Assembly: GCA_007570785.1 (NCBI GenBank)
Contig: ML664662.1
Location: forward strand, 2,161,273 to 2,225,272
Length of the DNA stretch: 64,000 nt
Source: Antilocapra americana
Lineage: Eukaryota; Chordata; Mammalia; Artiodactyla; Antilocapridae
Direction of reading: 5' to 3'
The notes beneath the pieces were generated by a model. It made no database searches and was not told the origin of the DNA. It saw only the letters and a program-made list of their open reading frames with translations. The translations under genes and the position numbers were made by a program. Shown piece after piece: positions 21,361 to 33,310 of the stretch (its first letter is position 1; the number at the start of each line of letters is the position of its first letter).

Positions 21361-21850
21361 TCCCATCTTATCCGCTGGTTTGATGGTGCTCTGCCTGATA
21401 GCCCCCCTAAAGTCCCAGCCAAAAACCAGCATCAAGCACCAGACAGGTAAATGGAGATGCATCCAGAAACTGGCAGTCTCCAGTCTTAGAGTCTTCCTGG
21501 TGAAGCCCTGACATTGTGGAGCAGAGACAAGCCAAACAATGAGGGATCATGAAATAATGGTTGATTTAAGGCACTGTTTTAGGCTAATTTGTTACACAGC
21601 AATAGTAGCTGCTTCCCTCATGGCTCAGTGGTAAAGAATCTATCTGCAATGCAGGAGCCTCAAGAGATGCAGGTTGGATCCCTGGGTTGGGAAGATCCTC
21701 TGAAGAAGGAAACAGCATCCCACTCCAGTATCCTTGCCTGGAGAATCACATGGACAGAAGAGCCCGGTGGGATACCGCCCATGGAGTTGCAAAGGGTTAG
21801 ACATGACTAAAGTGACTTAGCAAACAATAGTAGCTGGGATAGAGCCCCAA
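21345..21850 (+). mobile_element. MLT1-family LTR, split near its end by a Bov-tA
   Basis: TTGATTTAAGGCACTGTTTT and AGGCTAATTTGTTACACAGC are the MLT1 3' end, and the text resumes after the SINE. The 5' part (ATCCAGAAACTGGCAGTCTC and surroundings) is diverged. Confidence 0.6.
21611..21824 (+). mobile_element. Bov-tA SINE with 11-bp TSD
   Basis: TTCCCTCATGGCTCAGTGG head, a GGTTGGATCCCTGGGTTGGG B-box region and a complete Bov-A body. CAATAGTAGCT is repeated exactly at 21600-21610 and 21825-21835. Confidence 0.96.
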
Positions 21851-21959
21851 TCACTACCAAGCCGAATGGTATGTGCATGGTAATCATCCCTTGAGATCTG
21901 TCTTTCACACTTGACCTGGGCTTTGCTTTTCTCCTCTAATTTCTCTCTTCAATGACAGA

Positions 21960-22245
21960 AGAGACTAAGAAGACACAACTAGATACAGAGTGGGATCATA
22001 GACTAGATTCTGGGACAGAAAAAAATGATATGAGTGGAAAAACTGGTGAGCTTTGAATGAAGTCTGTAATTTAGTTAATAGTATTGTACCAATGTTACTT
22101 TTCTGATTTTTCTAAGTGTGCTATAGTTATGTAAGTCGTCATAATTATGGAAAGCTAGGTGAAAGGAATATGAGCATGCTGCAATTTTTTTGCAACTTCT
22201 CGGTAAGTCTAAAATTATTTCAAAATAGAAAGTTAAATAATAAGA
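21960..22245 (+). mobile_element. L1M-type LINE 3' UTR
   Basis: ATATGAGTGGAAAAACTGGT, ATTTAGTTAATAGTATTGTA, CCAATGTTACTTTTCTGAT, then TAAAATTATTTCAAAATAG at the polyadenylation end. This is typical of L1MC/L1ME 3' ends. Confidence 0.75.
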
Positions 22246-22689
22246 TTAACACACAACATAATGACCATGTTTATGAAAAACTCATCTTGCTTGGCACCTG
22301 GGACTCCAGTTTCCTTATTTTCCCCTTTCTCTGGATTACTCTTTTTCAGTCTCCATAGGTGAGTGTTCACTGTTGCCCACGGTAGGAGCTAAAGCTACTT
22401 GCATTCTATTTTGTCCTCTCCTCTTTCTCAGCAGCCCTAATGCTCATAGTCACACCCATGACCCGAAGGGCATCTCTCCTCTGCTCTGAACTGAATACTC
22501 ACTGCCTCAGTATTCCAGTTCCACCTGGGTGCCACTCAGGCAAGATGCAGTCAATTATTTCTTTCCTCCTCTGGCTTCACCATCTGCTTCCTCCTGCTCA
22601 GGTCCCCATCTTAACAAGTGACCTCACCATCAACTCTGTGGCTCCTGGTAGAAACCTCAGTTCCACTAATGCAAATGACCCAACCACCT
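22246..22689. other. Unassigned noncoding DNA
   Basis: Its right half probably grades into the L2 copy below. Nothing else recognised. Confidence 0.3.
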
Positions 22690-23250
22690 AAATTGTTTTC
22701 AAATTTTGTCATCTCCTCTGTACTCCCACAGCCGGATCCCTGTCATCTCTTATCTAGAAGAATGCAATCATCTTCTAACTGGTTTTTCTGCCTCTTGTCT
22801 TTTCCCACTATCTCAGGTTAATGACTGTCACTGGAGATTATTCTGAAGCACAAATCATGATGCTGGCACTTTGATGGCTCTGGCTTTGGAGAATGAAATC
22901 TGACCTCCCTAACATGGGATGCAAAGTCTTTCTCAACACAGGTCTCATCTCTTACCAGCCTTTTCCCCATCCCCATCACATGAAGTCCCAGACCCTTACA
23001 AGCAATCCTCAAGCTTTAGAGTGTCCTTCACTCCCTGCAAGCCTCTAATCAGATTGTTTCCTCTGTGTGGAATGACTGGTGAAATCCAAGATGTCTTCTA
23101 GACCCAATTCAAATGCTCTCTCTTCTGAGAATCCTTCCCTGATGCTGCTGAGTGGCTTTAATCATGAATACTTCCTGCTCTTTTTCTCTAGTAAAGTGTT
23201 TATCAAAAACTATTATGTTCATGTCCTAAAGTATGAAGGTCCAGAGGACA
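22690..23250 (+). mobile_element. L2 LINE fragment
   Basis: Sense L2: CTCTTATCTAGAAGAATGCA, ATCATCTTCTAACTGGTTTT, CATCACATGAAGTCCCAGAC, AATTCAAATGCTCTCTCTTC and GAATCCTTCCCTGATGC, in consensus order. Confidence 0.75.
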
Positions 23251-23349
23251 TAACCTGGAACTTGCATATGTTTTGATCCCCAGAGCACACCCTCATAACC
23301 TTAATGCAGGCTAATCTCCATCTCACAGTCGGCTTCCTTGAAAACTGAA

Positions 23350-23505
23350 CCTTCTACATCCCACTTTTACAAATCAAGAAATTGGAGCTCAGAGAAGTTA
23401 TGCAACTGTCTGAAGGCCACACCATTAGCAGGTGATAAAACTGGGACCAGAGCCCAGGCAGTCTGGCTCCAGAATCCATACTTGTAACCACACAATCCTG
23501 TCTGC
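23350..23505 (-). mobile_element. MIR element
   Basis: Antisense MIR: AAGAAATTGGAGCTCAGAG, CTGAAGGCCACACCATTAGC, GAGCCCAGGCAGTCTGGCTC and CATACTTGTAACCACACAAT. Confidence 0.85.
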
Positions 23506-23919
23506 TAGATTGCTGAGCACCAGTCCTTTCTAGGATGAAATGTGACCTGGAGAAGGTTGCATTCTGAACCCTCCCCTCATGCCTCCCTCTGCCAGGCTAC
23601 TAGAGGGCAAGCAAAGTGGATTTCCTCAGGGGTCCACCAGGGCTCTGTTTTCCTAAAAGGCAGCCTGAGGGACCACCTATGGAGGCTTCCCCAACACCTG
23701 CAGCCCAAGTAGCTCTTTCCAGGCCAGGAGTTATGAAGACAGCATCCCTTCCTCCCTCTCAACTGGCCCTCCCAGCTGCTGCTCAGCTCACGGAGAAACA
23801 TGGTGTAATTGCTCACCTTCTAGAAGCAACCTGAAGCAGCGCCCCTCCGCTGACAGTGTTAGTGACAAGTGATCACATCAGGACACTGGAACAGCAGCCA
23901 GGACCTGGGCGTCTGTCTT
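23506..23919. other. Unassigned noncoding DNA
   Basis: Frames of 72-79 codons overlap on opposite strands here, with no domain. No repeat recognised. Confidence 0.3.
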
Positions 23920-24370
23920 ATTTACTGGTCCATCATGCATAATTTCAGAGTTTAATTTTATCTTCACAAACTTACAGGTGCAAAATGCAGGATAAATTTC
24001 TTTAAGGGGCCCCCATAGAAAGTAGGCTGCGCTGGCCCTCCCTCCCTCCCTTCCGAGAGCTCTCAGGGTGGCTCACTCAAATTAAATCATTATTGAGGAG
24101 GAATAATCCTGGTAGGTTCAGAAAATCAGTTTTAAATTTAGCCTGCTAGCAAAATTCTGAATGTATTTACTTTCTAGATTTCATTTCTCCATCCATATTA
24201 AAGCTCCGTGGCATTATCAATTATGGGTTTATTGCAAAGCACAATAGGATTCAATCTGGAGGAATGCCTCAGGGTATGTCTTAGGAGGATGATAAAGCTA
24301 ATAGTAATGGGTCTACAACTTCTAAGGCTAATTTTCACAGTTACAAATTTCATAAATAAATAGAAGCCAT
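23920..24370. promoter_or_regulatory. Candidate conserved noncoding block, A+T-rich with homeodomain-like sites
   Basis: About 450 bases with no repeat signature. It is dense in TAAT-core sites: GCATAATTTC, AGTTTAATTTTATC, CAAATTAAATCATTATTGAG, GCATTATCAATTATGGG, AAGCTAATAGTAATGG and GGCTAATTTTC. This fits the look of deeply conserved enhancers, but conservation was not tested. Confidence 0.35.
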
Positions 24371-25352
24371 GTCAGTTTCCAGTCACCCAGCTTGAGGTCT
24401 CTCGTGCTGATAAAAGAGGACCTTCCCTCGCTTCCATCGGGGGTTCCCATTTAAGTCTTGGTGGGCTGGCCTGAAGGTTCACTGATCCCCGGAGGAAGGG
24501 AAATGATGGAGCCCTTCCAGACCTCCCTCTGCTGCTCCTCTAACCAGGTTAGGAGCTGGTCTAGATGAAAATGGACACAAAAGCACAGCTAACCCTAGAA
24601 TCTGGGAGACTGGTCATATGGCTCCAGCCCAGAATCCAGCCAAACTCCGTAAATGGTTTGGAAGGGCTGTCATGCATTAGTGCTGTGATGCTTAAGCCAG
24701 GCTTCAGAGCTCCAGGCAGGATGGAACTGTATCTGATACAGTTTGGAGCCTCTGATGTCATCCCAGAAAGAGCAGGCAGCAGGGAGAAGGAGGCGGTTGG
24801 TATAATGGGGCTATGAGTATACTCCTGGCTATTCACACCTGGTGCCTCTGATCCAGGGAATGCGGACCATACCCACTGCCTTTGCGATGCCTATGCTCAC
24901 ACACTTCCTACCTGGCCTGCCGTGTGGTCCCCAGAGTCACATCCTCCGGCTAGCCTCAGCTACTGGCAGGCAGTTTCCTGTAAGCTCAGACTCATTTCCA
25001 GCTGGTAGCATTCTGCCTCAGGTTTGGACCTCTCATCTTTCCACTTTTTGCCCTAGGGTCCCTCTGACACTGCAGCAGCCTCCTTGCCCAGTGCACAAGT
25101 ACAATGCAGAAGTACAAGGTTAACACGATGTCTTCAACCAACCAGGAGGACAAGTGCCAGGGCTCAAGGCTCCTGCCATCCTTCTTTCAGGTGGACAAGT
25201 TCAGAAGCATTCCATATACTTCTCAGGGTGTCCCAGGAGGGCCAAACGCTGGTCAGCAGTGATAGCAAGCCAAACACACACTTAAACTGGCTTTTCTCCT
25301 TTCCCATCTCCCTCTTCTTGCTTTCTCTTTTCTGACTCTTGGGATGACCTCT
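24371..25352. other. Unassigned noncoding DNA
   Basis: Probably contains the body of the LTR-like element that ends at 25420. No exon recognised. Confidence 0.3.
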
Positions 25353-25420
25353 CAAACTGAGTGCTCTACACCCAAGTCTTAGTCTCAGATTCTGCTTCCA
25401 GAAGAACCAAGCTAAGACAG
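25353..25420 (+). mobile_element. LTR-like 3' end (recurrent phrase, copy 4)
   Basis: CACCCAAGTCTTAGTCTCAG, ATTCTGCTTCCAGAAGAACC and AAGCTAAGACAG. Confidence 0.45.
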
Positions 25421-25713
25421 ATGTGCATCATTGAGTAGGATAAAGGCAGGGCAGCTTCCAATAGCTCTTGTGAAAATACACACATATAACTTAGTGAGAG
25501 AGAAAAAGCCCTTCCCCTCTCTCCTGTTCATGTGGAAGTTTCATCAGGGGAGTTATTTATCACGTGGGAAGGCAGGGAGAGAGGAAAACCAAGAGATGGA
25601 AGATTATTGATGGGGGAGGGGTGGCAGGAACAGGGCAAAAGAGGCCCTGGGGAAGCAGGATTCAACAGGAGTGACATCAGCAAGGGCAGGTGGCTGCGAG
25701 TGTGCCCCAGATG

Positions 25714-25753
25714 ATGTGTGTGTGTGCGTGTGTGCATGCGGATGTGTGTGTGC
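25714..25753. repeat. Imperfect (TG)n microsatellite
   Basis: GTGTGTGTGTGCGTGTGTGC with interruptions, then GATGTGTGTGTGCTG. Confidence 0.9.
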
Positions 25754-25867
25754 TGGTAGAGGGGACTGCACAGTTCCAGGCAGAATGCAAGGGAACCTTT
25801 AGGTGAGGAAGGCTCTGAGTCCTAGGTCAGTGTTGAGACTCAGTGATACACACTTTGCCTTGGACTC

Positions 25868-26015
25868 AGTTCTTATTTATTTATTTATTTATTTTTAATT
25901 GGAGGATAACTGCTTTAGAATGTTGTGATGGCTTCTGCTGCACACCACACAAATCCATCATAAGTATATACAAATCCCCATCCATCTTGAGCCTCCCTCC
26001 CACCCAGGACCCAGC
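25868..26015 (-). mobile_element. Artiodactyl L1 3' end (L1-BT type)
   Basis: It starts at the (TTTA)n tail. Then come TTTTTAATTGGAGGATAACT, ATCATAAGTATATACAAATC and TTGAGCCTCCCTCCCACCC, the reverse complement of the bovine L1 3' UTR. It is a short 5'-truncated copy. Confidence 0.85.
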
Positions 26016-26194
26016 TCTGACTGGACATAGCTTTGGACCACAAGAGTTACCCCCAGATGTCAGGAGGGCCCATGAGGTGGTGCAGGTATGGCTGCCCCAT
26101 ATGTGGGAGATCAGTGGCAAAGCCAACATGGAAATCAGTCAATAGATCTCAGGAGCCTTTAAAAATCCAACCCAGTGGGAAAACAACATGGATT

Positions 26195-26400
26195 AATAAA
26201 TGGCTGGCATTACTTACGAGCTTGCTAAGTGCCAGAACTGCTCTAAATTATTTGCCATGTGCTGGCTATTCAATCCTCGTGACAACCTGAAGAGGGAGGC
26301 ATTGTTATTATCTCCATCTACAGATGAGGAAACTGAGGTAGAGAGTGGCAAAGTTGTCCAAAGCCATGCAACTAGTAAAGGGATTGCCTGGGACTGGGAT
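26195..26400 (-). mobile_element. MIR element
   Basis: Antisense MIR: TTGCTAAGTGCCAGAACTGC, TCAATCCTCGTGACAACCTG, ATTATCTCCATCTACAGATG, AGGAAACTGAGGTAGAGAG and AGCCATGCAACTAGTAAAGG. A nearly complete copy. Confidence 0.9.
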
Positions 26401-27568
26401 ATGAGCAAGGCAAGGTGTTTGGTACTTTGGAGACATAGATATCATATAAGACACATTTCTGGCACTCAAGGGCTCTAAAACGTATAACAGAATATGAAGT
26501 GAAATGAAGTAATTCCCATAATAGCCTCTAGTAATTCCCATAGTACCACCCTCTGTTAAACAGTCTCTGATTCTATGGCTTATGTCTCAATGCAACTTTT
26601 ACCAGAGCAGGTACTCAGAAGTTTGGGGGTGGATGTGCTTCCTAGGAGTGACTGAGGTTAGGCTGGTTTTGCTCATTTGGAGGAAGTCATGCCTCCTTGA
26701 TGCTGCTAGAAACAGAGCTGTGATCTGCTTTCAAGGCACCCTGCTGAATGACCCCCATGGTTTCAGGTTTCTCTCATATGTGCATTCTTTTCATTCAATC
26801 ATTTTGTAAACCCCTGTCGAGCCTCACCAGCTCCTATGTGTATCCCCCACATCTTGTGTCGGGCAGCATACATACTGTGGTCAAGCCTCCCTGTGTCTGT
26901 ATCCTGCTGAGTACCTGCTGAAAATGCAAGGGGATGTGGACTCGGGGCTGGGGTGGCTCTGACAGGCTATGCTCCAAGTGAGTAATTGAAGGAAGCCCTT
27001 TGAAGGGAGAGGGAGCCTGGGTGAGGCTCACAAAGAGAGTCCAGGATGAAAGAGATCACGTGACCCCTGAGAGAGTGAGACCTTCAGTTCCTGAATTTCC
27101 ATTCCTGGTCTCAGTTTATAGCACATTTTTTCTGTTCTCCATTTCCTGCTCTTGGGATTTTGTAAGATCTGCATATACACAAGTAAACCTCCTTCTTTTG
27201 GGAGGTAGCATGAAAGGATTTCTTTTTCTTACAGGCAGAAGAATCTTTTTTAATTATTTATTTTTTTAAAACTGTCACATTATGGTCTACTAACAATTAA
27301 TAAGAAAATATATTAAAGGAGAAGGCAGTGGAATGTGCATAATAAATAAGTGCATGAAATGTTTTCTTCTAAACATAGAAAGAATGGACACTAACATATA
27401 AAGTCAACACTCAGACTTCATGATACAATGGGTCAAAGGGGATTAGTGAAAATTGTTCACACAAGGATATGCTAACTGTAAATCAATGCCTAGGAAAATA
27501 TTGACTTCACAATTACAAAAAAACTTAATGCATTCAGATATTACAATATTATTCATAGAGCACCCACA
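26401..27568. other. Unassigned noncoding DNA
   Basis: 1.2 kb, A+T-rich at the right end (27240-27400). No gene or repeat family recognised. Confidence 0.3.
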
Positions 27569-27782
27569 GGGCTTCCCTAGTGGCACTAGTGGTAAAGAAC
27601 CCACATGTCAGTGCAGGAGATGTAAGAAATGTGGGCTCGATCCCTGGGTTGGGAAGATCCCTTGGTGAAGGGAATGGCAACCCACTCCAATATTATTGTC
27701 TGGAGAATCCCATGAACAGAGCCTGATGGGCTAAAGTCCATAGGGTCACAAATAGTTGGACACGACTGAAGTGACTTAGCAG
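27569..27782 (+). mobile_element. Bov-tA SINE
   Basis: GGGCTTCCCTAGTGGCACTA head, GGGCTCGATCCCTGGGTTGG B-box region, then a Bov-A body ending ACTGAAGTGACTTAGCAG. It carries a small insertion in the head (GGAGATGTAAGAAATG). No TSD found. Confidence 0.93.
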
Positions 27783-28379
27783 GCAAGGAGTTGAATCTGT
27801 TATAGATGATGCTTTCAAAGTTCTTACAGTCTAGTTGTAGCAAGAATAAATTAGGAAGACAATAGCACCTAGATATTTGGAATAATGTAGTAACAAAATA
27901 TTATAAAATAAGTCCCAGCTGGAAATGAAACTCCCAAAGTGTCATATCAAATAAAAATTTAAGCCAGCACAACAAATGCATAAATTGATCCTGTTGCATC
28001 CAGGGAATCTATCAGAAAGAATATAGACTTTAGGAGCTAGGAGTCAGAGTTTGAACACAGATGTAGAGTCATAAAATATGGTTGTGGGCCCTCAGAAAAT
28101 AGGAGAGCTGCAGGTGAGGTCTTTTCATAAAGCTGATATCTTATGAGGATGAAAAAGGGGAGTAGACAACTTTGCCATGAGTCCAGAAGGGTGGCAAATA
28201 TTCTCTTCTCTTTCCCCAGAGCTCTAGGTAGTAAATTAAAAGCCTTCAATGAGGATTCAAAGCCTCATGGAGTCTGAATTTAACCTACATACATGATATA
28301 GGAATTTCTCAAACCATAAAATTGCATAAAAACTGAGCCTAGAAAGCAAATGCAAAAATCCTCTATGGCAATGCTGCCA
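27783..28379. other. Unassigned A+T-rich DNA
   Basis: It may hold further HAL1/L1M 5' sequence toward its right end. Not anchored. Confidence 0.3.
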
Positions 28380-29255
28380 CATTCCAGAGTGAAATCCAAG
28401 CTCCTAAAAAAAACACGTTGAAGATGACTTCACAGTAAAACACGTTACAAACCATGTGAGAACATAATTTACCGTGAGGCAGAGGCAGCAGAAAAAAACA
28501 AATAAGCAAATGAAAGTTCCTATAAGCATCCCAAGACCTTGAGGTAATAGAACAACTGAGTGAGACTGTAAATACATTTAAAATAATTAAATCAGTAAAA
28601 GATGTAAAAGTCATAATGAAAAGATGTGACACTATGCTAACACAAAAAGGAGGCATATTCAAAAAAGAAGCAAATAAAATTTCTGGAAATAAAAAAGATG
28701 AAAATAAAAGTTTAACAGATAAGTTAAACAAAGTTAGAGACACACCTGAAAGAATTTATGAATTCCAAGATGGAGTGGAAGAAAACACCTCTAATGTATA
28801 GTGAGAAAAAGTGACAGGAACCATACAAGAGGGTTAGAGAACATGGAGGATATAATGAGAAGGTTCCACATGTATCTAATAAAGTTTCTAGAAATAGAAA
28901 CAAGAGGGATATGGCTAAATTAGAAACACTCATGACAAAGAACTTTTCAGAAGTAATGAAACCCATGAAACCTCAGATTCAAAAATATAGGGAGTTGTGA
29001 GAGTGAGTGAAAAGTAATCCACAATTACGTGCACCATAAAAAATAAAAAAAGAGAAAATCTCAAAATAGTTCATGAGAAAAAAAAGATGATTTAGAAGGA
29101 GAAACAACTGAATGACAGCAGTAGATTTTGCAGCAGCATCAATAAAGGAGGAAAAAATGGCCAAAAAAACAAGGAGAAATAACCATCAATTCAAAAATTG
29201 TATACCCATCTCAATTATCACTCAAGAGTGAGGATGACAGTGATCAAACAGCATT
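28380..29255 (+). mobile_element. HAL1/L1M LINE, ORF1-like region
   Basis: Decayed sense text: TAACAGATAAGTTAAACAAA, AGAACATGGAGGATATAATG, CTAATAAAGTTTCTAGAAAT, AACCTCAGATTCAAAAATAT and CACTCAAGAGTGAGGATG. The order is that of HAL1/L1M ORF1 (coiled coil, then RNA-binding part). Frames are broken. Confidence 0.65.
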
Positions 29256-30195
29256 ACTAATAGTGGGTCCACATGTGCCTCCCGATATGATGCAATATGA
29301 AATAGACAACACTGGCTATGAAGTATTCCTGTCAGAAACGTTTAAACTGAAAAGAAAGGGATGGGGGAATCTTTGGATTTAAAGAGACTTAAGAGACACA
29401 ACAACTAAATACAGTATGTGGTGCTCAGGTTGAGTCCTAAATGAAACAAATCAGCTATAAAAGACAACGTTTGGAACAATTAGAGGAATCTGATTATGGA
29501 CTAGATATCACATGATATTAGGGAAGTAGTGTTAATTTTGTTTAGTTTGCATTGTTAGTTGTATTATGTTTATGTTTTAAAAGTCTCTTTTTTAGACATG
29601 CATGTTGAAGGACTTGGAAGTGTGCACAGTCAGAATCAAGAGGGATAATAGAAGAGAGTTTAATAAAGAAACTGTTCACAAAGGTATGGCCAGAATATAG
29701 GGAAACCAACAAAGCATAGCACCCTGGAGCTATAGACGTTCTCAATCATGGGTCTAAATGGATAGAGGAGGGAGCAGTTACTCAGACCTGGAGAAAGAAC
29801 TGTGGTTGTAGTTGTAAAAGAACCCAACCGTGGTTGTGGGCTTCAGTGGAGAAACACAATGACTGCCAACTCTTGGCCCATCTTCTAATCTTCTCCTGGA
29901 CCCTCCTATTAATCAAGCCTAACCAAGAGCCAGAGGGCAAAAGAGTCTGGAGATTCAGTTCCTAGAAGTAATTTTCTCTAGACTAGAGCAGGATAGAGAA
30001 AGGAATAGGGAAAAAAAATATTCTGCACTGAGTAAAATTGAGGATGCCCATTATCTACTTAAAAATACTTTAGGGAAAAATAGATGAAACAGATATGGCA
30101 TGTGATAAGAGTTGTTAAATCCAGATGAAAAATATATGTTTAATTGTTTGTACTTTTCTATATGTTTGAAATTTTCCATAACAAAAAGTAAAAAG
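29256..30195 (+). mobile_element. HAL1/L1M LINE 3' UTR region
   Basis: ATTAGAGGAATCTGATTATG, GACTAGATATCACATGATAT, TTAGACATGCATGTTGAAGG and a terminal ATGTTTGAAATTTTCCATAA form the LINE 3' end. It follows the ORF1-like block in the same orientation with no ORF2 between, as expected for a HAL1-type element. Confidence 0.6.
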
Positions 30196-30199
30196 AAGT

Positions 30200-31010
30200 G
30201 AGAGTGAAATAGATATAGAAATTAAAAAACAGACTGAGATTTTTACACTTATTATTTTAACTGGAAGAATTACTAAAGGATTTACTTCAGAAAAAACTCA
30301 GTACCTAGGACACTGAGGCAACCTAAATGTCCATCAGCAGAGGAATGAATAAAGAAGATGTGGCATATATATACAATGGAATATTAATCAGTCATTACAA
30401 AGAATGAAATAATGCCATGTGCAGCAACATGGATGCAAGTAGAGATTATCATACTAAGTGAAGTAAGTCAGACAAAGACAAATATCAAATGATAGTGCTT
30501 GTGTATGGAATCTAAAAAAATGGTACAAGTGAACTTATTTACAAAACAGAAATAGAGTCACAGTTGTAAAAAATAAACTTATGGTTACTGGGGGTAAAGA
30601 GAGGGAGAGATAAATTGGGAGATTGGAATTGACATATACATAATACTATATATATAAATATACATAAAATAGATAACTATTAATGATAAGGACCCACTGT
30701 ATAGCACAGGAAACTCTACTCAATACTCTGTTATGACCTATATGGGAAAAGAATCTAAAAAGAGTGGATATATGTATATATGTAACAGATTCACTTTGCT
30801 ATACACTTGAAACTAACACAACATTGTAAATCAACTATACTCCAATAAAAACTTTAAAAAAAGAAGGAAAAAGAACTCAGAAATTAAACCCCGAAGGCAG
30901 TGGTAGGATGTGAAAAGCAATGAGAAGCAGTGACCTTGGTAAATAGGCAAGTCAATCTACACAAGCATTAACTAGAAAAAATAGCCAGAAATTACAGATC
31001 AATATGAAGT
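30200..31010 (+). mobile_element. HAL1/L1M fragment, split by a younger L1
   Basis: GAAGAATTACTAAAGGATTT before the insertion and GTTGGTAAATAGGCAAGTCA-like text after it (AGTGACCTTGGTAAATAGGC) read as one internal HAL1/L1M segment. A 5'-truncated artiodactyl L1 occupies 30302-30866. Confidence 0.55.
30302..30866 (+). mobile_element. 5'-truncated artiodactyl L1 (L1-BT/L1-Art) with imperfect TSD
   Basis: GAGGCAACCTAAATGTCCAT, CAATGGAATATTAATCAGTC, AACTTATTTACAAAACAGAA, AGGACCCACTGTATAGCACA, AATCAACTATACTCCAATAA and a short A-tail. Flanks read AAAAAACTCAG (about 30291-30301) and AAAAGAACTCAG (about 30869-30880), a near-match TSD. Only the ORF2 C-terminus and 3' UTR are present. Confidence 0.93.
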
Positions 31011-31189
31011 AGACAGAAGAAGAGGAGAGTTGAAGAAAACTTCCTGAGAAAGGGAAGAGTGATAAAGTGACCTGAGTTAAAAATCCAGTAGGACTGACCC
31101 AAGAGGATCAGAGAGGACAAATCCTGGCAGAGAGATCATTGTGAGAAAGAGCAGAGATGATTCCCAGGATACATGGCATTTGATAAAGT

Positions 31190-31560
31190 TGGATGGAAGG
31201 GTACCTCTGGAGGTGGTAGGGGAAGTAAGTAGGTAGGCACCGCAGCCCAAAGGGTCTGGTAAAAGGCAGATCCTCAAGGTGCCTAAGCTAAAGCTAGGGA
31301 GGTAATGGAAGGATTTTATGCAGAGAAAAGACCTGATCAGATTTGCATTTTAGAAGTGAAACTCACATTCACTTTTGGAGGTCTGACTGGAGAGTTTAGA
31401 GGGAAGGAAGAGAGCAATTAGGAGACCAGTGCAGCAATCAAGGTGAGGTGGGACGAAGGTCTGAACCAAGGTAGTGGCCCTGGTGATGGAGAGGAAACTG
31501 ATTCAAGAGACAGTCGGGAGGTCAAATGAATGAGAGGTGGTGACTGGTAGTTGGGGGCTG
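31190..31560 (-). mobile_element. L2/CR1-clade LINE fragment
   Basis: Antisense L2: GACCTGATCAGATTTGCATT, TTAGGAGACCAGTGCAGCAA, GTCTGAACCAAGGTAGTGGC and CTGGTGATGGAGAGGAAAC. The complement is the L2 segment for the CATCTCTCGCCTGGACTAC region. Confidence 0.75.
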
Positions 31561-32317
31561 GCGGGGAGTGGTAGCAGGGGCCAATCAGGAAGCAAGCTGA
31601 AGTCAGGGACTGTGAACCTTCAGAAGGAGCAGGCTGGAAGCCAACTGATGGCTCAGTTTTGTTCGAGTCTAAATACCTAGGTCAGAAGCTATGAACTAGT
31701 GGGGTTGGGGGGCGACCACAGACATCAGATCGAAATTGAAGACAAGGAGAAGTTGGAGGAGGGCCATGTAAAACTTGTCTATTGTTTTTATCAGGAAGAA
31801 TACATATCCCCTCAACCCTTGCATGCACACACCCAGACACACACTCACATACTGAGAATTTTATTGACCAGATGAAACGGATCACGTGATATCCCTAGCT
31901 TCCCAGAAGTTTGGGAAAATAGAGAAGAAAATTGTCATAAGTAGCTTAGACATATCATGATTCCATGCCCAAGGATGACATATTGCTTCCAAACGTAAGC
32001 AATTTGAATTTCTGTGAGCAAAGAAGAAAGGGGGAATGGGTGCCAAGCAGTTAGAGTATTGGCCCTACACAATCAAGGAGAGACCAAGGTGAGCTTCCAC
32101 CAGATGCTCAACTCTGAAACCTAGAGATGGAGACCAGGAGAGCCCCTACTTCCTGGTCAGCCTGCTGAGTAGGGGAGATGGGCTTCAGATCAAGGACTGA
32201 TAGAAGCCAAGGGTGCCTGAAAACGTACTGCCTCAGTAGACAGTTCTAGGAACCAAGACAGTGCCGCATACGTAGTTGGGAAGTTTGAGAAGCCCAGTTG
32301 TAGGGATTTGGGGAACA
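31561..32317. other. Unassigned noncoding DNA
   Basis: It may continue L2 at its left edge. A short A/C-rich run lies near 31826-31850. Nothing else recognised. Confidence 0.3.
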
Positions 32318-32485
32318 CATGCTCAGCCATGTCTGACTCTTTTGCGACTCATGGACTATAGGCCACCAGGCTTCTCTGTCCAAGGAATTTTCAAGGCAAG
32401 AATACTGGAGTGGGTTGTCATGCCCTCCTCCAGGGGATCTTCCTGATCCAGGGATTGAATCTGCATCTTCCACATTGGCAGGCTC
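32318..32485 (-). mobile_element. Bov-tA SINE, truncated at the tRNA head
   Basis: CAGCCATGTCTGACTCTTTT, GAATACTGGAGTGGGTTGTC, TCCAGGGGATCTTCCTGATC and CTTCCACATTGGCAGG. The sequence stops before the reverse-complemented A-box. Confidence 0.9.
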
Positions 32486-33310
32486 TCTTGACCTCTGTTT
32501 TGTCACTGCTTCCACAGCCCGTCTCAGCCCTCAGCTACACCCTTCATCTGCTTCTGATTTTTTTTCTTTCTCCACCCCAAGCCACTATTGTGGGGGTCAC
32601 TTGTCCGTAATGGAGGCCCATTGTAGTGTTCCTGCCCTCTACCCTGCTACACTCTGGGACCACACTGGATGAGTTGGGAACATCTGAATTCCTGTCACAC
32701 CACCCAGGAGCTGAGATGGCTCCAAAGCCATCTTTCTGCCTACTCACGTGATGTCACCTTTATCTTCTGCTGTGACCACACCCCCATGATGGTTCAGGGC
32801 CCCCAGTGAGGGGGCCTCTTCTCAGAGGCCTAACAGGAAGAGAAGAAAAAATCTTCTATTGTTGGCTTCCTTATATTTCCTTATATTTGGGGTCTCACTC
32901 TTCCCCTGCTCAATATGAAGCCAGCCCTGGCAACTGACTGCTTTGTCCAGCTCTTCCTGACTCCCTTCTCTCTACCTTGTCACCTGCTCTCAGAAGAGGA
33001 CATGGATCTATTTGTTCTGGGTGGAGCTCATCCTCCCTTAAAGCCATAAACCTAATATCTTGGCAACAGCAATGAAGAGGGTGTAGTCAAAGGAATGGAC
33101 TCATAAGGTAAGGAGGCCTGCTAGGAAGTATTACTAAAACAGTATCCCTGTGATGTGTGATACGTCTGTCACCATCTGGAAGCCATCTCTGAAGGGCCTT
33201 GCCACTGTTGCAATGCCAACCAGGCACAAGATATGCCTAAGCTAAAGAAGCCACATTAACTGAACATCAGGTCAACTCCCTTCTCTCTAAATTTCATAGT
33301 AAGCAGAGTC
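32486..33310. other. Unassigned noncoding DNA
   Basis: CCTTATATTT is tandemly repeated near 32868-32888. No exon or repeat family recognised. Confidence 0.3.
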
